59,567 bases of DNA from Trichomonas tenax (Eukaryota; Parabasalia; Trichomonadida; Trichomonadidae). Positions 10,073 to 20,658 of this stretch are shown here, one piece after another. The notes below the pieces were generated by a model that did not search any database, was not told the DNA's origin, and saw only the letters and a program-made list of their open reading frames with translations. The position numbers were made by a program, and so were the translations under genes. Where the stretch lies: NCBI GenBank assembly GCA_023091735.1, contig JALKBU010000220.1, positions 1 to 59,567 of the forward strand, in the 5' to 3' direction. Within the stretch, counting starts at the first letter, position 1; every line of letters starts with the position of its first letter.

Positions 10073-10372
10073 TTAAAGCTCGAGTGGAGTGACCTTCTGG
10101 AAAACGATTAAAGTATAATCATCGCCTGGAGAAACAAGGATTTCGTAATTATCGGCACGGATACGGAGGAATGTTAAGTCGTTGGTTGGATCGAGGTCGC
10201 GAACCATACAGCGGGCTCTCTCGATGAGTGGAGATAACTTTTCTGCAACTTTGTTCTGCTCAAACTGCTTCAAAGCAGCGTGGGTGATTTTATTCTTGCC
10301 GTCAAGAACGAGGATGCCGTCAACGCTCTTGTTGCCGACGATTCTCTTCAGTGTCTGGTCAACTTCAGACAT
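10073..10372 (-). CDS. Roadblock/LC7 dynein light chain
   Basis: At 99 residues the product has the length and fold signature of the roadblock/LC7 family: an N-terminal helix, the strand KSVDGILVLDG near 15-25, a long helix around 35-60, and the C-terminal pair DLTFLRIRADNYEILV and DYTLIVFQK. These proteins dimerise and bind the intermediate chains of cytoplasmic and axonemal dyneins. The match extends over the whole length, including the loop between the last two strands. Upstream, TCATA lies about 18 bases before the ATG, and TGTCACTTTTG lies about 30-40 bases before it. Both fit the initiator pattern. Confidence 0.9.
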   Translation of the reverse strand: MSEVDQTLKRIVGNKSVDGILVLDGKNKITHAALKQFEQNKVAEKLSPLIERARCMVRDLDPTNDLTFLRIRADNYEILVSPGDDYTLIVFQKVTPLEL

Positions 10373-10852
10373 TTATAATAAGTATGAAAAACGGATTTCA
10401 CAAAAGTGACATTTAACGTCACGTTTTTGTTGATTCTAAAACAGGGGGTTGTAAAATTATTATAGGGGGTTGATATAAGGAAAAGAAAAACTATTTTTAG
10501 GGGGAATCATCTCGAGGAACAATGATTAGAATATTTGTTCATAACACATTTTGCGGGTACTATAGACGTAGTGATGATTGCGGTTTTTTCTATTTCCATA
10601 ACTCTATTGAGCGAAAGAAATGTTGTATCAATAAAGAGTTATGGAGAGATAAAAACACAAAAAGAATCAGACAGATTGTCTAGATATAGTGCAAACACCT
10701 GTAAAGCAACATTACTTCATTCTGCTATTACATTAAAATCGGGGAAATGAACTATTTTACGATTATTTCAATTCAAAATAGAATATATAAGGTTAATCCT
10801 GCGGGGAAAAAAGTTGAGAGATGGATTTTTGGGAAATCGATAAAAACAAAAT
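10373..10852. other. Intergenic stretch with promoter elements of the dynein light chain gene
   Basis: AAAGTGACATTT (complement of the TGTCACTTT element) starts at 10403, just upstream of the dynein light chain. The remainder includes short runs of G (AGGGGGTTG twice near 10443-10470) and a frame of 71 codons that looks like chance. No gene is supported. Confidence 0.4.
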
Positions 10853-13800
10853 TTACATAAAATTACCAAGATATATTTTCTGAATACTATTCAGGATTGC
10901 CTCTTCGAACATATGTTTCTGGAGTTCGGGAGAGTCATCGTCATCCAAGAAGAACTCGAACTTTTCCTCCATGCCATCACACTTATAACCAATTCTCTTT
11001 GCGGCAAGGATGAAAAGACCAATCGCAGTATGCTCTTCCTCCATGTCAGCCAGCTTGCAGATACTGTTGTATGCAGCCTCGAAGTCCTGCGCAAAGCTAA
11101 GAGCTTTCTCGCGACTAGAAGCTGTAGCGAGAAGAAGAACGAGGTAAGCATACATAGTGACTGTCTTAAGCTCTGTGTCGTACAATATTGTATCAACGTG
11201 CCTCTTCATGACCCATGATTGAAGCTGTTCAGCGAGAATCTTGATGAGTCCCATATCGATAAGTTGATTATTCTCATCGACTCTGACGTGGAATCTTAAA
11301 TCTTTTGGTGTGATTTTGAGGATATTCTGTCTCTCGCGTTCCAAAGCGTTCAATCTGAATGGATTCGAGCCAAGTTTGATACTTCTGTCGAAAATTTGGA
11401 CAGAGCTAACAAAAATAAGCTGGAAAGCCGAAGCTGCGAACTTATGGAAGTTCTCAACATGCTTTCGTTCTGCTGGGAAGCTGCAGTAAGCGGCCATCAG
11501 TAACTCGGCCTTTGCATCGAAAAGATCAACCTTCAGGTGACGAGAAACGATCTCAAGCATTCCGAGCGCTTTGTTGATAGGCTCAAAGTCACCCCGTGAG
11601 CATGAATCACTGAGAATATAATTTGCTATTTGCCTGAAAGCGTTGAGAGCTTCTGCGCTCTCAAAGCCACTCTGGCAAAGAATTATAACCCAGTATGGCC
11701 AGAATGGAACCTTCTTGATCTGGTCACATGATTGCGGAAATGCATTCATGCATGGAATGAGTTCATCAACAGCAAGTCTCACTGTTTCTCGTGGTGTCGC
11801 TGTTGAAGCAGCGGCAAACAATGGGAAGAAGTAATGAGCACGAACTGGGCGGTTTTTCTCCTCTTGAGCAGATGATGATCTTCTTCTGATGGCGCCATTT
11901 GAGACTGAAGAAATCCCCATCATGTAGTCGAAGCTATCGAAGAAAATCTCTATTGTGTTGAACTTGAGCTCATCCATAGACTCAGTGAGACTAAGGACAC
12001 TGCTCATGACGACATCATCACTCGTTCCAGAGATTTCAGCGCCAAGCTTGAAGCACTTAAGAGCTGGAATGTGAATTGTTCTATCTGAGTTATGCATTAG
12101 AGGAAGGAATGGTGTTGCGAAGCCTCTCTGCTTGAGCATGTTAACCATATGAGGAGAGCCGTTCTCCATCAGTTTCGTGGAATACTCAAGAGCTAGCAGC
12201 AAAATCTCGTGGTGAGCAGGACTCATTACTAAATCGAGCAAAACAGAAACATGGTCAGCTCCGCCTTTTTCTGTGATGATTCTCATGAATAACTTGATGA
12301 GACTCAAAACAACTGCCGGACACTTTTCGTTCTTTGCTGGTGTCAACTGGTTGATGAAGTCGACAATGAATGGTTGGTTGAGAACATCCATTATAATGTT
12401 TGGCTCGTTGATGGTGATTTCCGTCAGAACGGAAACGCAAAAAGTAACAGCATCAGATGTAATAACTTTGTGAACTTTTGGATTCATCCACAGCCACCTT
12501 ATGCAATCGATCTGAGTTCTCTCGAGTCTTAACATCTTGAGAAGCTTGAACAGTGAAACGAAAATTGATTCATCTAGCGCACGTCCGAGTTTCACCAAGT
12601 TTAAAGAAATCTCCATGAATCCTTGCATCTCACTGAAAGCTTTCTCGCATTCTACGTTCGAAGAAATGATGTTTGTCATAATGACAGGAAGCAACACGAG
12701 AGGATCTTCGACGCCATAATCTAAACCGAGAGCTTGCGTGGCACCGAAGTAGACCACCAAGAAAGAATTCCAAATTCCTTGGTTGGTGAAGAGTGTTGTG
12801 AATGAAACAGGCTGTGGAACAAAGAAACCTTTAAGAACAACTTCTTGGCCATAAGGAGAATTGATTGGAATTGCTCCAAAGTGCTTTGACACATTCGATA
12901 TATTGAAGCAGATGATTGATTGCGAAAAATCAACAGCTTTGAATTCTGTTGTTGGATTGATGCGTCCGATGTGATTTCCTGCAAGTAAGTATGTGTTTCC
13001 AATGTCTGCATAGCTCTTTCTTACTATCTTTGGATCGTTGTAAGAACCAATCAATAGATTTGTTGGACGCGGAAATTGTGGGATCGTCCTCTTCTGTGCA
13101 TCAATCTTTTGGGAGTCAATGTAAAGAACGACATCACTCAAACCGAAGTAAAGCTCAATGTGATACCAAGAATCGTTTTCGAACTGGAAGTGGAAGATCT
13201 GCATGTTCTGTGCGCGATGTGACTTGACTGATATCGAAAGGAGATTGTCCTTGATGAGAATGTTTGCGTAATCTGTTGGATCGCCAATGTAAAGAAGTGG
13301 GAATGCACTTCCACGAGTGCTTGTTTCTGATATGCGGATAGTTGTTACGAAAGTCCAATCGACGCTGAATGTGTTCTCTGGAAGAAGTGGTGCTCTAATT
13401 ATTGAATCTGGGAAAGATAATGCAACATGAGGAGGCTCGCAATTGAGATCCTGATCAGCTGAAAGCTTCTTGAGGAAACTCAATACGTATAATGGCCAAA
13501 TAGTTTCTTCACTTTGTATACTCGCCTTCATTGCAGGAAGGAGCTGAAGCATGAAACTTGTTGATGGGAATTGTTCGAACAGACTTGTAACGAGATTCAA
13601 AATGATCGTTGTCAAGTTCTTCTCGTTGCTCTGGAGGTGAGATAATCTTGCTAAACATATAGGCATCAAGCCGCCATCACAGCATAGCAGTGCATTAAGT
13701 CTTGAGCTCTTTTCAAGCTGATATATCCACTCGAGGACTTCAGACTCGAAAGACTTACCTTGAATTGACTTGAGCAACACACTCAATATGCCGTGGTAGC

Positions 13801-16060
13801 GAATTGATTTGACATCTTTGAACTTAGATGGACATCCGAGAAGAATGGATGCCATTTCATCTAAAAGCTGGATGTCATAGTCATAATTTGACAATGACTG
13901 AGTCAAAGTCGTTGCAAATTTGGCTGAACGTGGAAGTAAAAGATCAGACATGAATGGATAAACATAAAAGACATTCTTGACGAAGCTCACAGCAACGCGG
14001 ATATCATTTGCATTCTGAGTAAGTCCGGCAAGTTGGACCATGTTCATTAAAATAGATGACTTGATGAGATTGCCAATGTCTGGGTTATTGAGCTGAATCA
14101 TGTTATTATTCATTGCATGAATGAATCCCATAGCGATTTGAGCGTATAAGTTGATGTTCTTGATGGCGCTTTCAATGAGAAGGGCAGCAAATGAAACGAA
14201 TCTCAGCATTCCGCGGAAGTTGTTGTCGCGAACTAATGAAAACATCATTGATTTTACGACGTCCTGGTAATACGGGAAAATGATTAATTCCTGGCACAAG
14301 TTCATGTACTGAGAGCTGTTAAGCATTTTGTCAGGAGCAGTGATTGTCAGGATTTGGAGGAATGAAGATAATTTGTAGCTTAAAAGAAGATACGGCTGCT
14401 GCGAAATAAGCTGAATGAATAATGGGAACAAATTGCAGCTAACAAATATACCAATGAACATCTCTGGAATGTCATAAAGCAAATATTCAAACAAAGGATA
14501 TATGTTGAGGAGATAATAATTGCTTTGATCTTTCTGCTTATTAAAGATTGACTCCAAAATGCTGAAGCAAACGTTTTTATCCAATTTACATTTCTCAGCG
14601 AGGAAATAGATCATGAAATCCTGCATCTGCCTGAGGAAAACAAACGAAGAATCATTGCTTGTGTAGTCAAATTTAATGTTGAAAAGCGATGTATCGACAA
14701 AAATACCCCAATCTCCATTTACAGCGTTCATTAAACATGTGTCGCTCATTTGGTGAATAAGCATCATGCAGATGCATAAGAATATCGGATATCGATTGTT
14801 GGTATGTGAATCTCTTAACTGAATAACAACTTCAGATGAAATAATTTGAGATAAATCAGAAGACTTCAAACCTCTTTCTCTCATCAACAAAAGGGTTGCA
14901 TAGAGTGTTGGACTCTGTTCTGACATTTCCCTTATCGCAGAAATGAGTGTTGGTTCACTAAATCTGTGACCAGCAACCATGTGTTCTTTGAACTCTGAAA
15001 TAGAGAAATATTTGATCGGCTTTGTCTGTACTTCCATCACCGCCAAGTTCTTAGGATCTTGCTCAGGAAATTTGATTGATTTCATGATTGACTTATTTGA
15101 AGCCCATTTCAAGAAAGCGATCGATGAAGCAATGATCTTCGTGAAGTTTATATCATAATTCATTATATTAAACTCAAAGCATGTGAATCCAATATTGTAA
15201 ATTGCTGGATCATGCGGAATATCCATTCTTCCAAAGAGATAGCAAGTAGTTGAAATGCAATTCGATATCAAATCCTTTTGGTATTGTGTGGATGTTGGAT
15301 AAATGCTTGTAAATGAGTATAAAACGCTTGAAATAATGTCAAATCTTTCCAGATAATCTTGATAGAATTCTTCGATGAAAATATGGACAACATAGTGTAA
15401 GTACTCATAAATAGTGTTACGTTGTGTGCCTGATTCCTTTGGAATTATTGTGATAAGAGTTGGAAAAAGATCCCAAATGAATTGCATGATGGAGTCATAT
15501 TTGTTCATCGCAAGTGCAATGCGCAAGTTATCCGATATCGATTTGAAAATTGGTTTTGAAAGAATTTCGAAATAATTAAAACCTTTGGAGCCGCATCTAC
15601 CGAAAAACATGAAGAAATAGTTGAAGTATTGCCATATGAGGGCAGGAAACGTATGATTTTGTTGTTCAACAACGAAATGATCGAATTCGGTAGGAAATTG
15701 ATACGAGATTTTTGCGTAAATTCTAAAAACTTTCGTTCGAATATTTTTAGCTGTCGCGCGTGGAAGGTTTTTGCCTTTGAGAGTTGCCGCAAATCTTACG
15801 AATTCGAGCTGTTCCATCGTAATTTTTTCGTTTAAATGGAGATAATTCGAAATCATCAAGCGTGCTGTCTGCGGATCCGCCTCGCGCTGAATGATTGACG
15901 TTAACATTTGCGTGTTAAATCCTTCATTCGGAATGGCATCATAAAAAGTGATGATTGGATCCTTAGGATTAGCAAATTTCATTTTCTTGTTCCCTATCCG
16001 CTGCTTGAAGTAATGGTCATAAGCCGAAACTTCCTCAAGCAAGTCAGGATCGGTACTCAT
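10853..16060 (-). CDS. Neurobeachin-like alpha-solenoid protein with concanavalin A-like domain but no BEACH domain
   Basis: This 1,735-residue protein is largely helical repeats. A concanavalin A-like lectin domain lies in the middle (about 890-1045), with the ENTFSVDWTFVTTIRI, NDSWYHIELYF and DSQKIDAQKR segments typical of that domain in neurobeachin/LRBA-type proteins. A long helical armadillo-like region follows. In those proteins a PH-like domain, BEACH and WD40 repeats come next. Here the frame stops at 10853 and the next 480 bp encode nothing resembling them. So it is either a BEACH-less paralogue or a truncated gene; the intact long frame favours a real paralogue. The family acts as scaffolds in vesicle traffic and membrane-receptor sorting. 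TGTCACTTTT-like elements lie upstream around 16095-16160. Confidence 0.65.
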   Translation of the reverse strand: MSTDPDLLEEVSAYDHYFKQRIGNKKMKFANPKDPIITFYDAIPNEGFNTQMLTSIIQREADPQTARLMISNYLHLNEKITMEQLEFVRFAATLKGKNLPRATAKNIRTKVFRIYAKISYQFPTEFDHFVVEQQNHTFPALIWQYFNYFFMFFGRCGSKGFNYFEILSKPIFKSISDNLRIALAMNKYDSIMQFIWDLFPTLITIIPKESGTQRNTIYEYLHYVVHIFIEEFYQDYLERFDIISSVLYSFTSIYPTSTQYQKDLISNCISTTCYLFGRMDIPHDPAIYNIGFTCFEFNIMNYDINFTKIIASSIAFLKWASNKSIMKSIKFPEQDPKNLAVMEVQTKPIKYFSISEFKEHMVAGHRFSEPTLISAIREMSEQSPTLYATLLLMRERGLKSSDLSQIISSEVVIQLRDSHTNNRYPIFLCICMMLIHQMSDTCLMNAVNGDWGIFVDTSLFNIKFDYTSNDSSFVFLRQMQDFMIYFLAEKCKLDKNVCFSILESIFNKQKDQSNYYLLNIYPLFEYLLYDIPEMFIGIFVSCNLFPLFIQLISQQPYLLLSYKLSSFLQILTITAPDKMLNSSQYMNLCQELIIFPYYQDVVKSMMFSLVRDNNFRGMLRFVSFAALLIESAIKNINLYAQIAMGFIHAMNNNMIQLNNPDIGNLIKSSILMNMVQLAGLTQNANDIRVAVSFVKNVFYVYPFMSDLLLPRSAKFATTLTQSLSNYDYDIQLLDEMASILLGCPSKFKDVKSIRYHGILSVLLKSIQGKSFESEVLEWIYQLEKSSRLNALLCCDGGLMPICLARLSHLQSNEKNLTTIILNLVTSLFEQFPSTSFMLQLLPAMKASIQSEETIWPLYVLSFLKKLSADQDLNCEPPHVALSFPDSIIRAPLLPENTFSVDWTFVTTIRISETSTRGSAFPLLYIGDPTDYANILIKDNLLSISVKSHRAQNMQIFHFQFENDSWYHIELYFGLSDVVLYIDSQKIDAQKRTIPQFPRPTNLLIGSYNDPKIVRKSYADIGNTYLLAGNHIGRINPTTEFKAVDFSQSIICFNISNVSKHFGAIPINSPYGQEVVLKGFFVPQPVSFTTLFTNQGIWNSFLVVYFGATQALGLDYGVEDPLVLLPVIMTNIISSNVECEKAFSEMQGFMEISLNLVKLGRALDESIFVSLFKLLKMLRLERTQIDCIRWLWMNPKVHKVITSDAVTFCVSVLTEITINEPNIIMDVLNQPFIVDFINQLTPAKNEKCPAVVLSLIKLFMRIITEKGGADHVSVLLDLVMSPAHHEILLLALEYSTKLMENGSPHMVNMLKQRGFATPFLPLMHNSDRTIHIPALKCFKLGAEISGTSDDVVMSSVLSLTESMDELKFNTIEIFFDSFDYMMGISSVSNGAIRRRSSSAQEEKNRPVRAHYFFPLFAAASTATPRETVRLAVDELIPCMNAFPQSCDQIKKVPFWPYWVIILCQSGFESAEALNAFRQIANYILSDSCSRGDFEPINKALGMLEIVSRHLKVDLFDAKAELLMAAYCSFPAERKHVENFHKFAASAFQLIFVSSVQIFDRSIKLGSNPFRLNALERERQNILKITPKDLRFHVRVDENNQLIDMGLIKILAEQLQSWVMKRHVDTILYDTELKTVTMYAYLVLLLATASSREKALSFAQDFEAAYNSICKLADMEEEHTAIGLFILAAKRIGYKCDGMEEKFEFFLDDDDSPELQKHMFEEAILNSIQKIYLGNFM

Positions 16061-16657
16061 TCGAAGTTTTCTGGTGGGACGATATTAGGTGAGCAAAAAG
16101 TGACTATCAAGCTTTTATTATTGTCACATTTTCTGTTTCTTAAGTTGTCACTTTTCAAATTTTCTTCAACATCATGTTTTCTTTTAGTTTTCAGCGTTTC
16201 CTCAGATGATAGTGAACATGAAAATGAAGTGTTCTAAGAAGTGGTCATTTTATAGCACTGACTATGAAATTGTAACAGCATTTGATAAATTCAAAAATTG
16301 TTGAAACAGATTCTGAGTATTCTTTTGCAAACGATTTCGAAGAACACAACAATGGAAATTATCTCATTGTTAATTCTAATGAATATATGATTTGTCACAA
16401 ATTTGCCTAAAATTCATTTTAAAATGATTTTAAATATAATTGCTCGTAGTCATTGAAGCACATATTATATATGAAATTAAAAGTGTGAATGTGAGTTCCT
16501 TCTGCCCTTTAAAAAAATAGATATTTTCTCATCAAATTAAATAGGCCAAGTCTGAAGTATGGCAACTCTGGGTACTCATTATTTGAATGAAAAACATTGT
16601 TTTCTTAATTAAACAAGTTCTTAAGATGTGATTTTTATATGAAACAAACATAAGATT
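16061..16657. promoter_or_regulatory. Spacer with repeated TGTCAC elements
   Basis: Close to the start of the neurobeachin-like gene are AAAAAGTGAC (16096-16105), TTGTCACATTTT (near 16126) and GTTGTCACTTTT (near 16145), in both orientations. The rest of the 600 bp shows nothing I can name. The role as promoter elements is inferred from recurrence elsewhere. Confidence 0.4.
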
Positions 16658-17758
16658 TTATTCTTCAGGTTCTCCATAGACTTTAGATTGGAGGTGTTTA
16701 AGCTCAGCCTCTAACTGCTTGTTCTCTGCCTCAAGCTCGTTAATCTGATCGAGAAGTATATTATCATCTCTTTCTGTATCCTCGTACTGTCTACGAGCTT
16801 CTTGGACGCGTGATGCGATGTCTGAAGTCTGTTGAATAGCGATGTTGCTCTGTGACTTTGTTTGTCCAAGAGTCTGTCGCAACTTTTCTTTATCACTTCT
16901 CGATATCTGGAGCTGCTTCTCGTGGAAGCGCTCAAGACGCTTTTGAACAGAAACAGCAGCCTGCGCTTGATAAACAGCTGTTTCCATCGAACGCTCGATG
17001 TGCTTCTTTGCAGCCGAATATTGCGAATTCAGGGCTTTTAAATGATCGTTGTAACACTTCTCACGCTCCTTCATTTCGTCCTCGAGCTTGTGCAGTGATA
17101 TCTGATGTTCAAGCTCTCTCATTTCGATTGTAGAAAGAGTTTCATTAATTTTTGCTCGAATATCTCTAACTTCGCTTCTTGACTGTGTTATGACATTGGA
17201 AATCTGCTCCTGAAGGTATTTAATGCGTTTATCGTGTTCTTGTGTTGCTTTCATGCTTTGTTCACGAATTTTGGACAAATTTACTGTCGATGACGAAGCG
17301 GACTTTTGATAGTCCTTTCGTACCTGCTTGAGCTGTTCTTCCAATTGCGACAGTTCCTCTTCTTTTTCGTGCTTTAGAACAGCGATATGCTCTCTCGCCC
17401 AATTTTCAGCGGATTTGGTTCTCGCCATGTATTCCTCCATCAAGCTCTTGATTTCTACTTTGTTTTGTTCACGAACACTATCGATTTCTTTCTTGCTGGA
17501 GTCGATTAAATCTTGAATTTCTTGATTGTCGTCTTCTTCCTCTTCATTTTCTTCTTTCTTTTCCAGATCTTTTATCAATCTCCCAAATTCTTCGTATTTC
17601 AGAGCAACTTTGCTTCTCATTGTCGCTAATCTTTTTTCTGCTTCGTCAATCTTCGAATTTATTTCGTCAATCACCTGCTGACGCTCGGCAATGAGTATTT
17701 GGCCCTGTGTCTGCAGTGCTTCCATCTGAGATTGCTTTTGTTGCCGAAAAGAATTCAT
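16658..17758 (-). CDS. Long coiled-coil protein, 366 aa
   Basis: Almost the entire protein shows heptad-like spacing of hydrophobic residues with dense Glu, Lys, Gln and Arg, so it should form long coiled coils. There is an acidic break near 72-82. No motor, kinase, zinc finger or membrane span is visible. Proteins of this build commonly serve in the cytoskeleton, basal bodies or flagella, but the sequence does not identify a family. It starts at an ATG, and an exact TGACATGTAAA element lies about 60 bp upstream (17817-17827). It is transcribed in the same direction as the CoA-transferase gene beyond it, but the 250-bp gap and own promoter element suggest separate transcription. Confidence 0.8.
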   Translation of the reverse strand: MNSFRQQKQSQMEALQTQGQILIAERQQVIDEINSKIDEAEKRLATMRSKVALKYEEFGRLIKDLEKKEENEEEEDDNQEIQDLIDSSKKEIDSVREQNKVEIKSLMEEYMARTKSAENWAREHIAVLKHEKEEELSQLEEQLKQVRKDYQKSASSSTVNLSKIREQSMKATQEHDKRIKYLQEQISNVITQSRSEVRDIRAKINETLSTIEMRELEHQISLHKLEDEMKEREKCYNDHLKALNSQYSAAKKHIERSMETAVYQAQAAVSVQKRLERFHEKQLQISRSDKEKLRQTLGQTKSQSNIAIQQTSDIASRVQEARRQYEDTERDDNILLDQINELEAENKQLEAELKHLQSKVYGEPEE

Positions 17759-17816
17759 TTATAATTATCTAAACGCACAAAAAAAATTTCTGACATATAT
17801 CACTTTACACTAAAAC

Positions 17817-17827
17817 TGACATGTAAA
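17817..17827 (-). promoter_or_regulatory. TGACATGTAAA element upstream of the coiled-coil gene
   Basis: An exact copy of the recurrent 11-bp element, 59 bp upstream of the start codon at 17758. In the sense of the gene it reads TTTACATGTCA. Confidence 0.45.
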
Positions 17828-18071
17828 TATTTTTGCCATAATGGTGAAATGCTGCATCTATATCGCTTTGGAATATGTTGTTTTAATACATCTAAAAGAG
17901 AGATTTGTTGTTGTACATGCACACACATGAATTGATGTTTAATTTAATTCAATATTATCGAAGAATTAATCAATGCTGAAGCAAGCTACTCCATGTGTGG
18001 GAGCTGATGTTATTTATCATGACAAAATAGAGGTAGAATGTGAGAAATTACTAAGGTTAACTGTAAAGAGA

Positions 18072-19643
18072 TTACCAGCTGTCGAGGTGCATTGTTCCCT
18101 TGGCAGCGAGGTTCTCGTGCATCTTGAAGACTTTGTCGAGCATCTGTGGCTCGTGGCCTGCACCCTTGGATTGTGTCACCTTGATAGCCATGTTGAGGTA
18201 CTCGCGGAGCTGATCCTTGTAGGATGGGTGAGCTGTCTTCTCGATCATGAGTCTTGCTCGTTCGACTGGAGCGAGTCCACGAAGGTCGGCAAGGCCCTGC
18301 TCCGTAACGATGACGTCGAGATCGTGCTCTGTTTGATCGATATGTGTGCACATTGGAAGGACGCAAGAGATGCCTGTTGGGTCGTTCTTTGTCTTGCGTG
18401 CAGATGGGCAGTGCATGATTGAGATGTAACCGTTTCTGAGGAAGTCGCCTGAGCCGCCAATACCATTGATGAGCTGTGTGCCGTTAAGGTGTGTAGAGTT
18501 AGCGTGGCCATAGATGTCAACTTCGACTGGTGTGTTCATGCCGATGACGCCGAGTCTGCGGACGACTTCTGGAGCATTTGTAATAGCCTGTGGACGAAGG
18601 ATGAACTTGTCCTTGTAGAAGTCGAAGTTCTGGTAGAGGCGGTCGTACTGAGCGAGTGTGAGAGCAGATGCAGAAGCGAATGTGAGCTTGCCTGTGTCGA
18701 GCATTGGGAGCATAGCATCCTGAAGAACCTCTGTGTAGACTGAGAGATTTGTGAATGGAGAGTTGTTGAGGCCATGTAAGACAGCGTTAGCGATGTTACC
18801 AACACCAGACTGGAGCGGGTACAAGTTTTCTGGGAGGCGGCCCTGCTTAACTTCGTTCTGGAAGAAGTCAATGATATGTCCAGCAATTGCTGTGGCCCCT
18901 GGATCTGGGCCAGCGATTGGGAGGCCTGGAAAGCTGACGTTTGACTCTACGACAGCAACGACCTTAGATGGATCGATCTTGATAGAGATATCACCGATTC
19001 TTGATCCTGGCTCTGTGATGTTGAGTGGCTTGCCCGGTGGCTTGTATGGCATGACGATATCGTGGCAGCCATTGAAGGACGGGATAGCTGTGTTGAGCTC
19101 GATGATGATCTTGTCTGAGATCTGCGCGATTTCAGCGGTCGAACCAACGGAAGCGCCGAGAATGAGAGAGCCATCCTCAAGAATTTCTGTGCACTCGATG
19201 ATAGAGATGTCGAGACCGCCACAACGGCCCTTTGTGTAGAATCCGTAGTAGAGATCTTGTGGGAACATAGAGATATGCTTATCAGCGAGGAGAGAAACAC
19301 CCTTGTTGATGTTCTTCTTGTGGTACTTACCATTCTGGTACGGGTAACGGCGTGCGATCATATTGTTTTTCGCCCAGCGATCTTCATTCTTTGAGCCTGT
19401 TGAGCCACCGACGAAGAGGTTGAAGCGGAGCTTTCCCTGGAGGTGGTTCTTCTCGACGTGTTCGCTCAATGCGATTGGGACGATCTTAGCGTCGCCAACT
19501 GGCGTGAAACCACTCCAGCCGACGTACATTCCGTCCTTGAAGAACTTGACCGTGTCCTCTGGCTTGCAGACCTTGCTGAGGTATGGTGCGTATGCGCAGC
19601 GTGACTTCAGGGAGGCGAAGGAACGTGTTACGGACGACAGCAT
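18072..19643 (-). CDS. Acetate:succinate CoA-transferase, hydrogenosomal (acetyl-CoA hydrolase/transferase family)
   Basis: The enzyme moves CoA from acetyl-CoA to succinate, releasing acetate; succinyl-CoA then drives ATP synthesis by succinate thiokinase in hydrogenosomes. I place the start at the ATG at 19643 rather than 30 bases upstream at 19673, because a TCACA initiator lies 8-12 bases before it and would fall inside the longer frame. The protein then begins MLSSVTRSFASLKSR, a short Ser/Arg presequence like those of trichomonad hydrogenosomal proteins. From this start (523 aa) the family motifs are TEVLQDAML with the likely catalytic Glu305 and the Gly-rich GIGGSGDF loop at 394-401. 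TEQGLADLRG near 447-456 is also conserved. Codon use is far more GC-rich and biased than in the neighbours, as expected for a very abundant protein. Confidence 0.92.
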   Translation of the reverse strand: MLSSVTRSFASLKSRCAYAPYLSKVCKPEDTVKFFKDGMYVGWSGFTPVGDAKIVPIALSEHVEKNHLQGKLRFNLFVGGSTGSKNEDRWAKNNMIARRYPYQNGKYHKKNINKGVSLLADKHISMFPQDLYYGFYTKGRCGGLDISIIECTEILEDGSLILGASVGSTAEIAQISDKIIIELNTAIPSFNGCHDIVMPYKPPGKPLNITEPGSRIGDISIKIDPSKVVAVVESNVSFPGLPIAGPDPGATAIAGHIIDFFQNEVKQGRLPENLYPLQSGVGNIANAVLHGLNNSPFTNLSVYTEVLQDAMLPMLDTGKLTFASASALTLAQYDRLYQNFDFYKDKFILRPQAITNAPEVVRRLGVIGMNTPVEVDIYGHANSTHLNGTQLINGIGGSGDFLRNGYISIMHCPSARKTKNDPTGISCVLPMCTHIDQTEHDLDVIVTEQGLADLRGLAPVERARLMIEKTAHPSYKDQLREYLNMAIKVTQSKGAGHEPQMLDKVFKMHENLAAKGTMHLDSW

Positions 19644-19720
19644 AATTTTATGTGAAATTAAGAAAAATTTCATCGTCCTACTATCTATAATTACACTAAG
19701 ATTTTGGTGCTGTTTATGAT
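19644..19720 (-). promoter_or_regulatory. Initiator-like TCACA site of the CoA-transferase gene
   Basis: The complement of TCACA lies at 19651-19655, 8 bases from the start codon. It fits the trichomonad initiator consensus TCA(+1)YW, where transcription begins within about 20 bases of the ATG. This supports the chosen start. Confidence 0.55.
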
Positions 19721-20550
19721 TGTTATTCGCAAATAACCGTCGATTTCTCGCATTTTTTTACAAAATTTTGCCAAATTTGAATATTTTGGTTTTTGGCTTA
19801 TATTATGATTTTGGAGCTGCTTGTAATTCTATTTCACCAATAATCTGAGAATTGGGAAAAAAAATTATCATCCTCTTTGAGAAGTGAGTTCTCCACCTTT
19901 CAAAATTTGCAAAATTCAAACTTATAATCTTCTGTAGTTTCTATTTTCCAATTTGCATTCTCTAATTTGTTTTTTTTTTATTTAAAACTTTGCCCAACCA
20001 AGATTATAAAAATTTCTATAGAAATTGTCGAAAACCACAAAAATTGATTATTTTCCAAATAATTTGATGAGTTAAAATAAATGATTTGAGGTTATTTTGG
20101 ATTTAGATTTGAATAACTAAGTTTAAAGGATTTCGAAAATGATTGTGAAAAGTGACAGACTGCATATTTGTTGATGTGTTCTCCACTTGTATTTCACTGA
20201 TTTTGAGGGCTATCAGTGCAGATATACCTGTCATAATTGAAAGGCTAGTGATATGCCGTTAAAGAATTCACAAATTCTTCGATTTTCTCACAATTTCATC
20301 CCAATCAAAACGCCAACAGTCAACAAACCACAAAAATACGAAGCTGTTTTTCGCAAAAAATTGAATGTTGAGTGTTGGTACCTTCAAGATTCATTCAGAA
20401 CCATTTAGATTCACATTTTTATACAAATCTACATTTTCTACAACTATCTGAGATTTCTAGGATAAACGGTGATGCTGGAACTTCACAGCATCTAAGGAAA
20501 TGCGATGAATCAAAATTTTTCAATTATCGTTTTCCATTAGTCACTTCGGT
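19721..20550. other. Intergenic stretch, no gene recognised
   Basis: AT-rich DNA with poly-T runs and one AAAAGTGACAG string near 20148. A 61-codon frame at 20372-20557 is not supported by composition. Confidence 0.4.
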
Positions 20551-20551
20551 A

Positions 20552-20612
20552 TTCTAATAGCATGACAAACAGATACAACATACACGCTAGTTTATCATGC
20601 TATTAGAGAACT
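20552..20612. repeat. Inverted repeat, arms about 20 bp
   Basis: The left arm contains TCTAATAGCATGACAAAC and the right arm GTTTATCATGCTATTAGA. They pair with one mismatch around a loop of about 22 bases. It may be a small fold-back element or hairpin RNA source. Confidence 0.7.
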
Positions 20613-20658
20613 AGAGCTGTCAGCGATTTATAATTATCCATTAGTATAAAATCATCAA

